A stretch of 64,000 nt of DNA from Saccharothrix luteola (GCF_020859565.1 NZ_JAJHUO010000046.1:16389-80388), one strand, 5' to 3'; numbered from the stretch's first letter, positions 1 through 9,065 are shown. The notes: generated by a model not told the origin, from the letters alone. A program made the numbers and translations.

Positions 1-693
1 CGGCGCCAGCACCGGCGTGAACGAGACCCGGACCGGCTCGTCGGCGACCTTGGACAGGTTCTGCGTGATCTCCGGGGTGTGCCGGTGCGCGCCGCCGACG
101 CCGTAGGCGCTGAGCGAGCCCATCACCTCGGAGCCGAGGAGGTGGGGCTTGAGCGCCTTGCCCGCGCCGGACGTGCCGGACACGGCCACCACCGTCACCT
201 CGGGCTCGACCAGCCCCATCGCGGGCGCCAGGGCCAGCGACGACACGGTCGGGTAGCAGCCGGGCACGGCGACGCGGCGGGCGCCGCGCAGCTCGTCGCG
301 CTGACCGGGCAGCTCGGGCAGGCCGTACGGCCAGCTGCCCGCGTGCGCGCCGCCGTACCAGCGGTCCCAGGCGGTGGGGTCGGTGAGCCGGTGGTCCGCG
401 CCGCAGTCGACGACGAGCGCGTCGTCGTCCAGCTGCGCGGCGATCTCGGCCGAGCGGCCGTGCGGCAGGGCGAGGAAGACGACGTCGTGGCCCTTGAGGG
501 TGTCGGCGGTCGTCTCCTCCAGCACCCGGTCGGCCAGTGGCAGCAGGTGTGGCTGGTGGGCGAACAGCGGGGAGCCCGCGTTGCCGCCGGCGGTGAGCGC
601 GCCGATCTCCACGTCCGGGTGACCGAGCAGGAGGCGCAGCACCTCACCCCCGGCGTACCCGCTGGCCCCGGCGACCGCGATCCGTACCGTCAT
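1..693 (-). CDS. argC: N-acetyl-gamma-glutamyl-phosphate reductase (3'-truncated by window edge)
   Basis: Catalyses the NADPH-dependent reduction of N-acetylglutamyl-5-phosphate to the semialdehyde in arginine synthesis. The minus-strand reading frame opens at ATG 693 and runs off the left edge with no stop, giving about 231 of the usual ~340 residues. The N-terminus MTVRIAVAGASGYAGGEVLR is the dinucleotide-binding glycine motif, and the active-site cysteine lies in VAVPGCYPT. The rest of an arg operon (argJ, argB, argD) would be expected further left, which is inference. No ribosome-binding site precedes the ATG; a promoter placed so that transcription begins at the ATG suggests a leaderless mRNA. 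Confidence 0.93.
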   Translation of the reverse strand, partial: MTVRIAVAGASGYAGGEVLRLLLGHPDVEIGALTAGGNAGSPLFAHQPHLLPLADRVLEETTADTLKGHDVVFLALPHGRSAEIAAQLDDDALVVDCGADHRLTDPTAWDRWYGGAHAGSWPYGLPELPGQRDELRGARRVAVPGCYPTVSSLALAPAMGLVEPEVTVVAVSGTSGAGKALKPHLLGSEVMGSLSAYGVGGAHRHTPEITQNLSKVADEPVRVSFTPVLAP

Positions 694-700
694 GCGGATA

Positions 701-729
701 AGTATGCACGCTGATGCAAAGGTACTCAA
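701..729 (-). promoter_or_regulatory. argC promoter with overlapping ARG-box-like operator
   Basis: On the minus strand TTGAGT (729-724) and CATACT (706-701) are separated by exactly 17 bp, and the -10 ends 7 nt before the argC ATG. The spacer and -10 contain TGCATcagcgTGCATA (718-703), two TGCAT half-sites resembling the ARG boxes bound by ArgR in actinomycetes. Bound ArgR would block the -10. The ArgR assignment is inferred from sequence and context. Confidence 0.6.
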
Positions 730-800
730 ATCGGTTCGGCTAATGGAGCGGCGCGGGTGCCGGTGTCATGCTTTCCTGTACGGGAACTGGGGGGTTCATC

Positions 801-1214
801 GTGATACACCATCCGCACGACCACGCACGGGGGCACTTCTCACCCGGACCACGACGTCCGCGCGACGGCTATCCGGGTCCGCTCGCCGGACGGCCGTGGC
901 TGAACCTGCTCGCCTGGCTCGGCGTGCTCACCGCGATCGTGGGGATGACCGTCATCGGCCTGGACGTGGTGTGCGACTCCGCGCCGACACCCGTCGGCTC
1001 GGTGCACTCCGACGGGTTCCCGGGCCGCGACCCGTTCCCGGGCGCCCCGATCCCCGCCGGCGACCCGGCCGCCGGGAGCAGGCCGGCCCGACCCGGCGAC
1101 GCGGGCTTCGGCATCGGCCTGGTCTTCGGCGGCTTCGCGCTCGCGGCCGTCGCGGGCCTCGGGCGCTCGCCGCGCCGCCGTCACCACGTCACGGGCAGTG
1201 CCCCGAGGCCGTAG
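801..1214 (+). CDS. Small two-pass membrane protein, hypothetical
   Basis: A 137-residue product if translation begins at the GTG preceded by a G-rich stretch (791-794); an ATG at 768 is the alternative. The N-terminus is His-rich (VIHHPHDHAR). It is followed by a hydrophobic segment around LNLLAWLGVLTAIVGMTVIG, a Pro/Gly-rich loop, and a second hydrophobic segment around GIGLVFGGFALAAVAGL. I recognise no family. The last 34 bp overlap the 3' end of the convergent P450 gene. It stands alone between argC and the P450, so no function is suggested. Confidence 0.5.
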   Translation: MIHHPHDHARGHFSPGPRRPRDGYPGPLAGRPWLNLLAWLGVLTAIVGMTVIGLDVVCDSAPTPVGSVHSDGFPGRDPFPGAPIPAGDPAAGSRPARPGDAGFGIGLVFGGFALAAVAGLGRSPRRRHHVTGSAPRP

Positions 1215-2374
1215 ACGATCCGCTGGGAGCGGTAGTCGGGTTCCGGCCCGACCAGGCGCAGACCGGGGAACCGGCGCGCCAGGGCGGGGAAGGCGATCCG
1301 CATCTCGATCCTGGCCAGCGGCGCGCCGAGGCAGTGGTGGACGCCGTGGCCGAACGCGACGTGGCCGCCCGCGTCACGGGTGATGTCCAGCCCGTCCGGG
1401 TCCGGCACGAGATCGGGGTCGCGGTTGGCGGTGGGCAGCGAGCAGAGGATCAGCTCGCCGGGGCCGAGGGTGTGACCGCCGAGCTCCACCTCGGCGGTCG
1501 TGATCCGCGGCACGCCGGTGTGCACGACCGTCAGCCACCGCAGCAGTTCCTCCACGGCCGCGTCGGCGCGCTCGGGCTCGTCGCGCAGCAGCCGGAGCTG
1601 GTCGGGGTGGCGCAGCAGGGCGAGCACGCCGAGGCCGAGCATGTTGGCCGTGGTCTCGTGGCCGGCCAGCAGGAGCAGGTCCGCGATGCCGACCATCTCG
1701 CGGTCGTCGAGGGCGGCGGCCTCGTCGCGCGCGAGCATGCCGAGCAGGTCGTCGCCCGGCTCGACCCTGGCCCGCGCGACCAGGTCGGCCAGGTACGCCT
1801 TGGTCTCGTACTGCAGGGCGAGCCGCTCCTCGAACGACAGCGCCGCGTCGAAGAACCTCGTGTAGCGGTCCTGGAAGGTGTCGCGGTCCTCGAACGGCAC
1901 GCCGAGCAGCTCGCAGATCACCAGCGCCGGCACGGGCAGCGCGAAGTCGGCCACCAGGTCGGCGGGCGGCCCCTTGCGCTCGATCGCGTCGAGGTGGTCG
2001 CGCACGATGTCGTGGACGCGCGGTTCCAGCCGGCGCATCCGGCGGGCGGTGAACTCCGGCGCCAGCGTCCGGCGCAGTCGGGTGTGCTCGGGCGGGTCGA
2101 ACGCGAGCATGTTGCCCGGCCGCACGGCGGCCAGCTCCTCGTCGGTCAACGCGGGCGCGCCCGGCACCAGGTGGTGGGCCGAGATGCCGAACCGCCGGGA
2201 GTCGCTGTAGACCACCCGGACGTCCTCGATCCGGGTGACCACCCACACCGACGTGCCCAGCGCGGGCGAGTCGATCCGGCGCACCCCGCCGTCCTCGCGG
2301 ATCTCCGTCAGGTCGGGGTGGGGGTCGAACCCCACCCGGCGGTAGATCAGGGGCGTCGTCGGCTTCGCGGCCAT
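1181..2374 (-). CDS. Cytochrome P450
   Basis: A 397-residue soluble bacterial-class P450 monooxygenase. The I-helix oxygen-activation motif AGHETT, the K-helix ExxR (EELLR) and the haem-ligand loop FGHGVHHCLGAPLAR, with the cysteine near residue 348, are all present, and the length is normal for bacterial CYPs. The ATG at 2374 is preceded by GGAGG with good spacing. No ferredoxin or ferredoxin reductase gene lies nearby, so electrons must come from partners encoded elsewhere. No biosynthetic cluster surrounds it, so the substrate cannot be inferred. The start is 118 bp from that of the divergent HAD gene. Confidence 0.92.
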   Translation of the reverse strand: MAAKPTTPLIYRRVGFDPHPDLTEIREDGGVRRIDSPALGTSVWVVTRIEDVRVVYSDSRRFGISAHHLVPGAPALTDEELAAVRPGNMLAFDPPEHTRLRRTLAPEFTARRMRRLEPRVHDIVRDHLDAIERKGPPADLVADFALPVPALVICELLGVPFEDRDTFQDRYTRFFDAALSFEERLALQYETKAYLADLVARARVEPGDDLLGMLARDEAAALDDREMVGIADLLLLAGHETTANMLGLGVLALLRHPDQLRLLRDEPERADAAVEELLRWLTVVHTGVPRITTAEVELGGHTLGPGELILCSLPTANRDPDLVPDPDGLDITRDAGGHVAFGHGVHHCLGAPLARIEMRIAFPALARRFPGLRLVGPEPDYRSQRIVYGLGALPVTW

Positions 2375-2492
2375 GCCGCCTCCAACCCTCGGGGTCCTGC
2401 GAAAAAACGTAGCGACGTGGCGCGGTCGTGCGCGAGCCTTCGCACGAGTGAGTCGCCGACTACCCACCGTGATGACGAGGAGCGTGCCGCCG

Positions 2493-3122
2493 ATGGCCGG
2501 ACGCCTGCGGGCCGTGATCTTCGACTGGCGGGGGACGCTCGTGCTCACGCCCACGTTCCGCGGGTGGGTGGCGGAGGCGTTGCGCCGGATCGGCCGCGGC
2601 ACCGACCGGACCGCCGAGGTGATCGCGGCGCTGGACGTGACCGGGCTGGACGCGCCCGGCGTCGACGCGGACGCCGCGCTGCACCGGGAGACCTACTACG
2701 GGGCGTTCCGGGCGGCCGGGCTGGACCAGGAGCTGGCCGACTCGCTGTACGCGGTGGAGTCCGACCCGGCGTTCACCCCGTTCGCGGTGGACGCCGGGCC
2801 GACGTTGCGGGCGCTGCGGGAGGCCGGCGTGCGGATCGGGGTGCTCAGCGACATCCACTTCGACATCCGGCCCGCGTTCGCCGACCTGCCGGTCGACTCG
2901 TTCGTGCTGTCCTTCGAGCACGGCGTGGTGAAGCCCGACCCGGCGATCTTCCGCCTCGCGCTGCGCGAGCTCGACACCGCGCCCGAGGAGACGCTGATGG
3001 TCGGCGACCGCTCGACGCACGACGGCGCGGGCGTCGAGGTCGGCCTGCCGACGTTGCTCGTGCCGCCGCTGCGGGACGTCGACGACGCCCGCCTGCACCT
3101 CGTCACGACCCTGCTCGCGTGA
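2493..3122 (+). CDS. HAD-superfamily hydrolase with atypical motif I
   Basis: A 209-residue haloacid dehalogenase-like protein. Motif I is VIFDWRGTL (nucleophile D11), motif II contains VLSDIHFD, the motif III lysine is in HGVVKPDPAIF, and motif IV is GDRSTHDGAG. The second motif-I aspartate, which acts as general acid/base in phosphatases of this fold, is replaced by arginine (R13). It may therefore have weak phosphatase activity or another chemistry; the substrate is unknown. The ATG at 2493 was chosen because GAGGAG lies about 11 nt upstream; an ATG at 2472 is also possible. The 3' end converges on sthA with a 13-bp gap. Confidence 0.8.
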   Translation: MAGRLRAVIFDWRGTLVLTPTFRGWVAEALRRIGRGTDRTAEVIAALDVTGLDAPGVDADAALHRETYYGAFRAAGLDQELADSLYAVESDPAFTPFAVDAGPTLRALREAGVRIGVLSDIHFDIRPAFADLPVDSFVLSFEHGVVKPDPAIFRLALRELDTAPEETLMVGDRSTHDGAGVEVGLPTLLVPPLRDVDDARLHLVTTLLA

Positions 3123-3135
3123 TCGGGGCTCGCGA

Positions 3136-4563
3136 TCAGGAGCCGAAGCGCTCCAGCGCGCGCATCTTGTTCGTGGCGTCCAACGCGGCCACCTTGTACG
3201 CCTCGGACAGCGTCGGGTAGTTGAAGACGGTGTCCACCAGGTAGTCCACCGTGCCGCCGCACGCCATGACCGCCTGCCCGATGTGGACGAGGTCGGTCGC
3301 GCCGGTGCCGAACAGGTGCACGCCGAGCAGCTTGCGGTCCACAGTGGACACCAGCAGCTTGAGCATGCCGTAGGCGTCGCCGACGATCGAGCCGCGCGCC
3401 AGCTCGCGGTACCGCGCCAGCCCCACCTCGTACGGCACGGCGGACGACGTCAGCTCGGCCTCCGTGGCGCCGCAGTAGGAGATCTCCGGGATGGTGTAGA
3501 TCCCGATCGGCTGCAACGAGGACAGCTCGCGCGCCTGCTCGCCGAACGCGTGGTAGGCGGCGAGGCGGCCCTGGTCCATCGACGTGGCGGCCAGCGCCGG
3601 GAAGCCGATCACGTCGCCGACCGCGTAGATGTGCTCGACGGGCGTGCGGTAGTGCTCGTCCACGGTCAGCCGGCCGCGGTGGTCCGCTTCGAGGCCCGCC
3701 TTGTCCAGGTCGAGCGCCTCGGTGTTGCCCTGCCTGCCCGCCGAGTACATCACCGCGGCGGCGGGGATGCGCTTGCCGCTGGCCAGCGTGGTGACCGTGC
3801 CGGAGTCGGACACGTCGACGTTGACGACCTTCTCGCCGAACCGGAACGTCACCGCCAGGTCGCGCAGGTGGAACTTCAGCGACTCCACGATCTCCGGGTC
3901 GCAGAAGTCGAGCATCCGGTCGCGCTGCTCGACCACCGTGACCCGGCTGCCCAGCGCGGCGAACATCGACGCGTACTCGATGCCGATCACGCCCGCGCCC
4001 ACCACGACCAGGGACGACGGGATCTCCTCCAGCGCCAGCACCTCGTCGGAGTCCAGCACCCGGATCTCGTCGAAGTCCACCTGGTCCGGTCGGGCGGGAC
4101 GGGTGCCGGTGGCGATCACGACGTGCCCGGCGGTGATCAGGTGGTGCTCGCCGCGGTGCCCGCCGTCCACCGCGACCGTGTGCGGGTCGACGAACCGGGC
4201 GGTGCCGGTGAGCAGGTCGACCTGGTTGCGGTGCAGCTGCGCGCGCACGACCTGGACCTCGCGGCCGATCACGTGCTGCGCGCGGGAGAGCAGGTCGCTG
4301 ATCGTGATGTCCTGCTTCACGCGGTAGCTCGCGCCGTACAGGTCGCGCTGGCTCAGGCCGGTCAGGTACATCACGGCCTCGCGCAACGTCTTCGACGGGA
4401 TGGTGCCGGTGTTCACGCACACGCCGCCCACCATGTCGGCGCGGTCGACGATCGCGACCCGCTTGCCGAGCTTGGCGCCCGCGATGGCGGCCTTCTGCCC
4501 GCCCGGGCCCGAGCCGATCACCAACAGGTCGTAGTCGTACTCGCGTGCGCCCGCAGCAGTCAT
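3136..4563 (-). CDS. sthA: Si-specific NAD(P)+ transhydrogenase (soluble, SthA type)
   Basis: A 475-residue flavoprotein disulfide-reductase relative that interconverts NADPH and NADH in the cytoplasm. The FAD-binding VIGSGPGGQKAA sits at residues 15-26. The redox-motif region reads GGVCVNTGTIPSKT: one cysteine is kept (C49) but the second is threonine (T54), as in SthA and unlike dihydrolipoamide or glutathione reductases. A second nucleotide-binding glycine motif, VVVGAGVIGIEYASMFAALG, lies mid-protein, and the C-terminal dimerisation domain contains VHLFGTGATDLVHIGQ. The ATG 4563 start fits the family N-terminus better than the ATG 21 nt upstream. It appears to be transcribed alone. Confidence 0.88.
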   Translation of the reverse strand: MTAAGAREYDYDLLVIGSGPGGQKAAIAGAKLGKRVAIVDRADMVGGVCVNTGTIPSKTLREAVMYLTGLSQRDLYGASYRVKQDITISDLLSRAQHVIGREVQVVRAQLHRNQVDLLTGTARFVDPHTVAVDGGHRGEHHLITAGHVVIATGTRPARPDQVDFDEIRVLDSDEVLALEEIPSSLVVVGAGVIGIEYASMFAALGSRVTVVEQRDRMLDFCDPEIVESLKFHLRDLAVTFRFGEKVVNVDVSDSGTVTTLASGKRIPAAAVMYSAGRQGNTEALDLDKAGLEADHRGRLTVDEHYRTPVEHIYAVGDVIGFPALAATSMDQGRLAAYHAFGEQARELSSLQPIGIYTIPEISYCGATEAELTSSAVPYEVGLARYRELARGSIVGDAYGMLKLLVSTVDRKLLGVHLFGTGATDLVHIGQAVMACGGTVDYLVDTVFNYPTLSEAYKVAALDATNKMRALERFGS

Positions 4564-4675
4564 ACGCCGAAGCGTCGCACACACCGCCGCTCCGCGGTGG
4601 CGGCTCCGCGGACGTGCTCACCCGTGTCGGCGATCCGGCAGGCGTCGGCGGCGCTCCCGGGGAAGCCGGCACCCG

Positions 4676-5167
4676 TCAGGTGCGCGCCGCCCGACCCGAG
4701 TAGGTCAGCGGGAACACGAGGTCCTTGCACGCGCCCGGCACGTCGTGCGCGATCCGCACGACCATCTCCACCTCGACCTCGCCCGCCGGCGGGATGGTGA
4801 CCGGCTCGGCCATCGGCACCACGGTCAGCACGCCGGACGGGCAGTCCGGCACCCGGTTGCGCGCGGCGTCCAACGGCTGGCCCGGCTCGGCCTCCAGCGT
4901 CAGCACCACGATGTCCACGGTGTTCGGGTTCGACAGCCGCACCAGGCGGAAGCCCTCGCTGCCCGGCGTCAACTCGACCGCGCCGCCGGAGACGTCGTTG
5001 ATCTCGAAGGGCTCCAGGTTCGACACCTCGCCGCCGCTCACCGAGTACGCCATCGCGGGCAGTTCGGGTTCGGGCCAGGTCAGGTGCATGGCAGCCACCA
5101 CGGCGGCACCCACGCCGAGGATGGTCATGGCGACGGCGACTTCCATCCGCGGGCCCAAGCTGCGCAT
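4676..5167 (-). CDS. Secreted or membrane-anchored hypothetical protein
   Basis: A 163-residue protein with an uncleaved signal-anchor or signal peptide at the N-terminus (hydrophobic VAVAMTILGVGAAVVAAMHL, residues 10-29). It is followed by a globular beta-rich region with proline/glycine turns and two cysteines (VPDCPSG and PGACKD) that could form a disulfide outside the membrane. No family was recognised; the pattern of short beta-strands resembles an immunoglobulin-like fold, which is a guess. The ATG at 5167 has a GAGG-like Shine-Dalgarno about 10 nt upstream. No operon partners lie within 100 bp. Confidence 0.72.
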   Translation of the reverse strand: MRSLGPRMEVAVAMTILGVGAAVVAAMHLTWPEPELPAMAYSVSGGEVSNLEPFEINDVSGGAVELTPGSEGFRLVRLSNPNTVDIVVLTLEAEPGQPLDAARNRVPDCPSGVLTVVPMAEPVTIPPAGEVEVEMVVRIAHDVPGACKDLVFPLTYSGRAART

Positions 5168-5434
5168 GAGGCAACCTCACTCGATTGCTGCTCCAGGCGG
5201 TGGGTTCGCCGCTAGCTCCCCGTCGGACCGGCGACCAGACTCGCCCGGCGGTTCATCGCTTCGCCCCTCGGCCCAGCGGGCCGCGAAGCCAATCTTGGAG
5301 AACGTTCAACCTGTGCGCAAGGACCTGGCCGACCCGGAAAGACAGGCCTTTGGACCTCTTGACACGTCACGCGACCGCGCGTGAACTGCACGTTCTCCGG
5401 TATCCGCCACCGGGTGATTCACCCGCGCGGCGTA
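5168..5434. other. Intergenic region between the secreted-protein gene and pheT
   Basis: Together with the pheT terminator this makes a gene-free stretch of about 306 bp. It should hold the minus-strand promoter of the secreted-protein gene, but I see no convincing -35/-10 pair. A perfect 7-bp hairpin with a single-base loop, CGGGTGATTCACCCG, lies at 5411-5425. Confidence 0.35.
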
Positions 5435-5466
5435 GTCCCGGACCCGCAGTGGTGCGGATCCGGGAC
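5435..5466 (-). terminator. Hairpin terminator after pheT
   Basis: Arms of 14 nt (5435-5448 and 5453-5466) pair with a single mismatch around a GTGG loop, starting 8 bp beyond the pheT stop. No U-tract follows, as is common for actinobacterial terminators. Confidence 0.65.
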
Positions 5467-5473
5467 ACCCGCG

Positions 5474-7951
5474 TCAGCTTCTCAGCACGGCGCCGAAGCG
5501 CTCCGCCGCGGCGGCCACGGCCGCGTCACGCGCCGCCGTCGCCTCCTCCACGGTCAACGTGCGGTCCGGCGCGCGGAACCGCAGCGAGTACGCCAGCGAC
5601 CGCTTGCCGTCGCCGACCTGGTCGCCGGTGTAGACGTCGAACAGCCGGATGTCCTCCAGCAACGCCCCACCGCCCGCGCGCAGCACCCGTGCCACCTGCT
5701 CGGCGGGCACGTCCACCGGCACGACCACGGCCACGTCCAGCAGCACCGGCGGGTACGCCGACACCACCGGCGCGGGCCGGTTGTCGCTCAACGGCAGCGC
5801 GTCGAGGTCCAGCTCCATCGCCACGGTCCGCTTCGGCAGCCCCAGCGCCTCCACGACCTTCGGGTGCAGCTCGCCCGCGTGACCCACGGGCCAGTCGCCG
5901 ACGCGCAGCTCGGCGCACCGGCCGGGGTGCCACGGCGCGAGGTCGGAGGCGACCACGGTCAGCTCCACCCCGTAGGCCTGGCCGACCAGCCGCGCGGCCT
6001 GCACCGCGTCCGCCCAGTCCGCCTGCCTGCCCTTGCCCCACCAGCCCGCCCGCTCGCGGTGGCCCGCCAGCACGGCCGCCACGTGCACCGGCTGCTGCGG
6101 CAGCGCCGCCAGCAACGACGCCACCTGCGCGTCCGACGGCCGCTCGCCCACGCCCACCTGCGGCACCGGCACCTGCTGCGTGCGCGGCAACGTCACCTGG
6201 GCGATGGAGTAGAGCGCGATGTCCTTCTGGCCGCGCGCCAGGTTCCGCTGCACGGTCTCCAGCAGCCCCGGCACCAGCGTGGTCGCCAGCGCGTGCTTGT
6301 CCGACTCCAACGGGTTCAGCACGCTCACCGTGTTGCGGCGCACGTCGCCCTCGGGCAGGCCCAGCTCGTCGAACACCGACGGCGCGACGAACGGGAACGG
6401 CTTCACCTCGACGAACCCGTTCTCCGCCAACGCGCGCGACACCGTGCGGCGACGGCGCTGCTGCTCGGTCAACCCCCGGCCGGCGGGCGCGGGCGGCAGC
6501 GTGGACGGGATCGTGTCGTAGCCCTCCAGCCGCAGCACCTCCTCCACCAGGTCCGCGGGCTGGGTCAGGTCCGCGCGCCACGTCGGCGGGACCGCGGTGA
6601 CCATGGTCGCGCCGTCGTCGCCCGTGGTGACCTCGACGAGGCAGCCGATCTGGCCGAGCCGGCGCGCGGTCACGCCGCGGGCGTAGTTCACGCCGGCGAC
6701 CCGGTCGGGCAGGTTGATCGGCATCGACACCGGCAACGGCTGCGCGGGCGTGCCGACGTCGGTGCGGCCGGGCTTGATGCTGCCGTCGCCGAACATGTCC
6801 AGCAGCCGGGCCGCGCGCTCCAGCGCGACCGGCGCCAGCGCCGGGTCCACCGTGCGCTCGAACCGCTTCGCCGCCTCGCTGGGCAGCTTGTGCCTGCGCA
6901 CCGTGCGCGCGATGGACGCCGGGTCCCAGTTCGCCGCTTCCAGCAGGATGTCCGAGCTGGTCGTGGACACCTCGGTGCTCGCGCCGCCCATCACGCCGGC
7001 CAGCGAGATCACGCCGGTGTCGTCGGCGATCACGATGTCGTCCGGGTCCAGGACGCGGACCTGCTCGTCCAGCGTGGTCAGCTTCTCGCCGGCCGCCGCG
7101 CGCCGCACCACCAGGCCGCCCTTGACCGACTGCGCGTCGAACGCGTGCAGCGGCTGGCCCAGTTCCAGCATCACGTAGTTGGTGACGTCCACCGGCAGGG
7201 AGATCGACCGGATGCCCGCCAGCATCAGCCGCCGGCGCATCCACCACGGCGTCGGCGCGGTCGGGTCCACCCCGCTGACGCGGCGGGCCACGAACCGGGG
7301 GCACGCGCGCTCGTCCTCGATGGTGACCGGCAGGACCTCGCCCTCGCCCTCGGGCACCTCGGCCGTGCCGGGGTCGCGGTAGGGAACGTCGAACGCGCAC
7401 GCGATCTCGCGGGCCAGGCCGCGCACGGAGAACGCGTAGCCGCGGTCCGGCGTCGGCGCGACCTCGATCACCGTGTCGCCCAGGCCGAGCAGCTCCAGGG
7501 CGTCGTCACCGGGCTGCGCGGTGCCGCTGGGCAGCACCATGATCCCCGCGTGGTCGTCGCCGAGGCCCAGCTCGCGGGCCGAGCAGATCATGCCGTTGCT
7601 GGTCTTGCCGTAGGTCTTGCGCGCCGAGATGGTGAAGTCGCCGGGCAGCACCGCGCCGGGCAGCGCCACCACGACGGTGTCGCCCTCCTGGAAGTTCGAC
7701 GCGCCGCAGACGATGCCGTTGATCTGGTCCGGGCCGACCTCGACCTGGCAGTAGCGGATCGGCTTCTTGAACTCGGTCAGCTCCTCGATCTCCACCACGC
7801 GACCCGCGACGAGCGGGCCGGTGACCGAGTCGAGCTTGTGGACGTCCTCGACCTCGATGCCGATCCGGACGAACGCCTCGGCGAGCTGCTCGGGCGTGGG
7901 CGTCTCGGCGAACTCGAGGTTCTCGACCAGCCAGGTAACCGGAATGCGCAC
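5474..7951 (-). CDS. pheT: Phenylalanine-tRNA ligase beta subunit
   Basis: The 825-residue beta subunit of the alpha2-beta2 phenylalanyl-tRNA synthetase, of normal length for bacteria. The N-terminus (RIPVTWLVENLEF) leads into a tRNA-binding OB-fold, followed by the B3/B4 editing region, the catalytic-like core, and a C-terminal anticodon-binding ferredoxin-like domain (DVYTGDQVGDGKRSLAYSLR). Translation starts at GTG 7951. GGAGG inside the end of pheS lies 8 nt upstream and only 3 nt separate the two genes, so the subunits are made from one message in equal amounts. A strong hairpin follows the stop. Confidence 0.96.
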   Translation of the reverse strand: MRIPVTWLVENLEFAETPTPEQLAEAFVRIGIEVEDVHKLDSVTGPLVAGRVVEIEELTEFKKPIRYCQVEVGPDQINGIVCGASNFQEGDTVVVALPGAVLPGDFTISARKTYGKTSNGMICSARELGLGDDHAGIMVLPSGTAQPGDDALELLGLGDTVIEVAPTPDRGYAFSVRGLAREIACAFDVPYRDPGTAEVPEGEGEVLPVTIEDERACPRFVARRVSGVDPTAPTPWWMRRRLMLAGIRSISLPVDVTNYVMLELGQPLHAFDAQSVKGGLVVRRAAAGEKLTTLDEQVRVLDPDDIVIADDTGVISLAGVMGGASTEVSTTSSDILLEAANWDPASIARTVRRHKLPSEAAKRFERTVDPALAPVALERAARLLDMFGDGSIKPGRTDVGTPAQPLPVSMPINLPDRVAGVNYARGVTARRLGQIGCLVEVTTGDDGATMVTAVPPTWRADLTQPADLVEEVLRLEGYDTIPSTLPPAPAGRGLTEQQRRRRTVSRALAENGFVEVKPFPFVAPSVFDELGLPEGDVRRNTVSVLNPLESDKHALATTLVPGLLETVQRNLARGQKDIALYSIAQVTLPRTQQVPVPQVGVGERPSDAQVASLLAALPQQPVHVAAVLAGHRERAGWWGKGRQADWADAVQAARLVGQAYGVELTVVASDLAPWHPGRCAELRVGDWPVGHAGELHPKVVEALGLPKRTVAMELDLDALPLSDNRPAPVVSAYPPVLLDVAVVVPVDVPAEQVARVLRAGGGALLEDIRLFDVYTGDQVGDGKRSLAYSLRFRAPDRTLTVEEATAARDAAVAAAAERFGAVLRS

Positions 7952-7954
7952 CGG

Positions 7955-9022
7955 TCAGGCCTCCGTTCCGAATGGCTGGGTGAAGCGGACATCGCCTTCG
8001 ACCATGTCCCGCATGTCGGGCAGGCCGTTGCGGAACTGCAGCGTGCGCTCCAGGCCCATGCCGAACGCGAACCCCGAGTACACGTCGGGGTCGACGCCGC
8101 AGTTGCGCAGCACGTTGGGGTTGACCATGCCGCAGCCGCCCCACTCGACCCAGCCGGCGCCGCCCTTGCGCTCCGGGAACCAGACGTCCACCTCGGCGGA
8201 CGGCTCGGTGAACGGGAAGAAGCTGGGCCGCAGGCGGGTCTTGGAGTCCTCGCCGAACATGGCGCGGGCGAACGCGTCGAGCGTGCCCTTCAGGTGCGCC
8301 ATGGTCAGGCCCTTGTCCACCGCCAGGCCTTCGACCTGGTGGAAGACGGGGGTGTGGGTGGCGTCCAGCTCGTCGGTGCGGAACGTGCGGCCGGGGCAGA
8401 CCACGTACACGGGCAGCTCGCGGTCGAGCAGGGTGCGGGCCTGCACCGGGCTGGTGTGCGTGCGCAGGACCAGGCCGGAGTCGGCGGGCGCCACGTAGAA
8501 CGTGTCCTGCATGGAGCGCGCCGGGTGGTCCTTGCCGAAGTTCAACGCGTCGAAGTTGAACCACTCCGTCTCCAGCTCCGGGCCCTCGGCGACCTCGTAG
8601 CCCATGGCCACGAAGACGTCGCCGATGCGCTCGGCGAGGGTGGAGATCGGGTGGCGGGCGCCGCGGGGCACGCGGTCCCACGGCAGCGTGACGTCGACCG
8701 TCTCCTCGCGCAGCACCCGGTCGTCGCGCTCGGCCTGCAGCCGGGCGCGGCGCTCCTCGAACGCGGCCTTGACCGCGTTCTGCGCCTCGTTCACCCGCTT
8801 GCCCGCCTCCGCCTTCGCGGCGGGTGGCAGCGCGCCGATCTCGCGGCGGGCCAGCAGGACCGGCGAGCGGTCGCCCAGGTGGCTCGGCTTCACGGCGGCG
8901 AGCTCGTCGAGGTCGGCCGCCTTCGCGAACGCCTCACGAGCCTGCTCGACCGCCGCGTCGAGCGCTTCCGGGGAGAGCGCCGCGACCTGCTTGGGGTCGT
9001 ACGGGTCGTTGGCTCCGGACAT
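7955..9022 (-). CDS. pheS: Phenylalanine-tRNA ligase alpha subunit
   Basis: The 355-residue catalytic subunit of phenylalanyl-tRNA synthetase, a class II enzyme charging tRNA-Phe. An N-terminal coiled-coil arm that contacts tRNA precedes the catalytic core. Motif 2 (FRTDELDATHTPVFHQVEGL) and motif 3 (GFAFGMGLERT) are intact. The ATG at 9022 (MSGANDPYDP) is preferred over an in-frame upstream extension because it matches the family N-terminus. It is followed 3 nt later by pheT. In most actinobacteria the gene upstream is the rRNA methyltransferase; here a block of unrelated genes intervenes. Confidence 0.96.
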   Translation of the reverse strand: MSGANDPYDPKQVAALSPEALDAAVEQAREAFAKAADLDELAAVKPSHLGDRSPVLLARREIGALPPAAKAEAGKRVNEAQNAVKAAFEERRARLQAERDDRVLREETVDVTLPWDRVPRGARHPISTLAERIGDVFVAMGYEVAEGPELETEWFNFDALNFGKDHPARSMQDTFYVAPADSGLVLRTHTSPVQARTLLDRELPVYVVCPGRTFRTDELDATHTPVFHQVEGLAVDKGLTMAHLKGTLDAFARAMFGEDSKTRLRPSFFPFTEPSAEVDVWFPERKGGAGWVEWGGCGMVNPNVLRNCGVDPDVYSGFAFGMGLERTLQFRNGLPDMRDMVEGDVRFTQPFGTEA

Positions 9023-9065
9023 GGTTGGTGGACAGCTCCCGTCACGGACAACTTGGTGGTCAGCC

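Noticed and set aside
1181..2374. P450 as part of a natural-product gene cluster
   Set aside because: Neighbours are housekeeping or unrelated genes; no synthase, ferredoxin or tailoring genes lie nearby.
3283..4800. A 505-codon plus-strand frame over sthA
   Set aside because: Antisense to a conserved flavoprotein gene; no domain-like sequence or ribosome-binding site.
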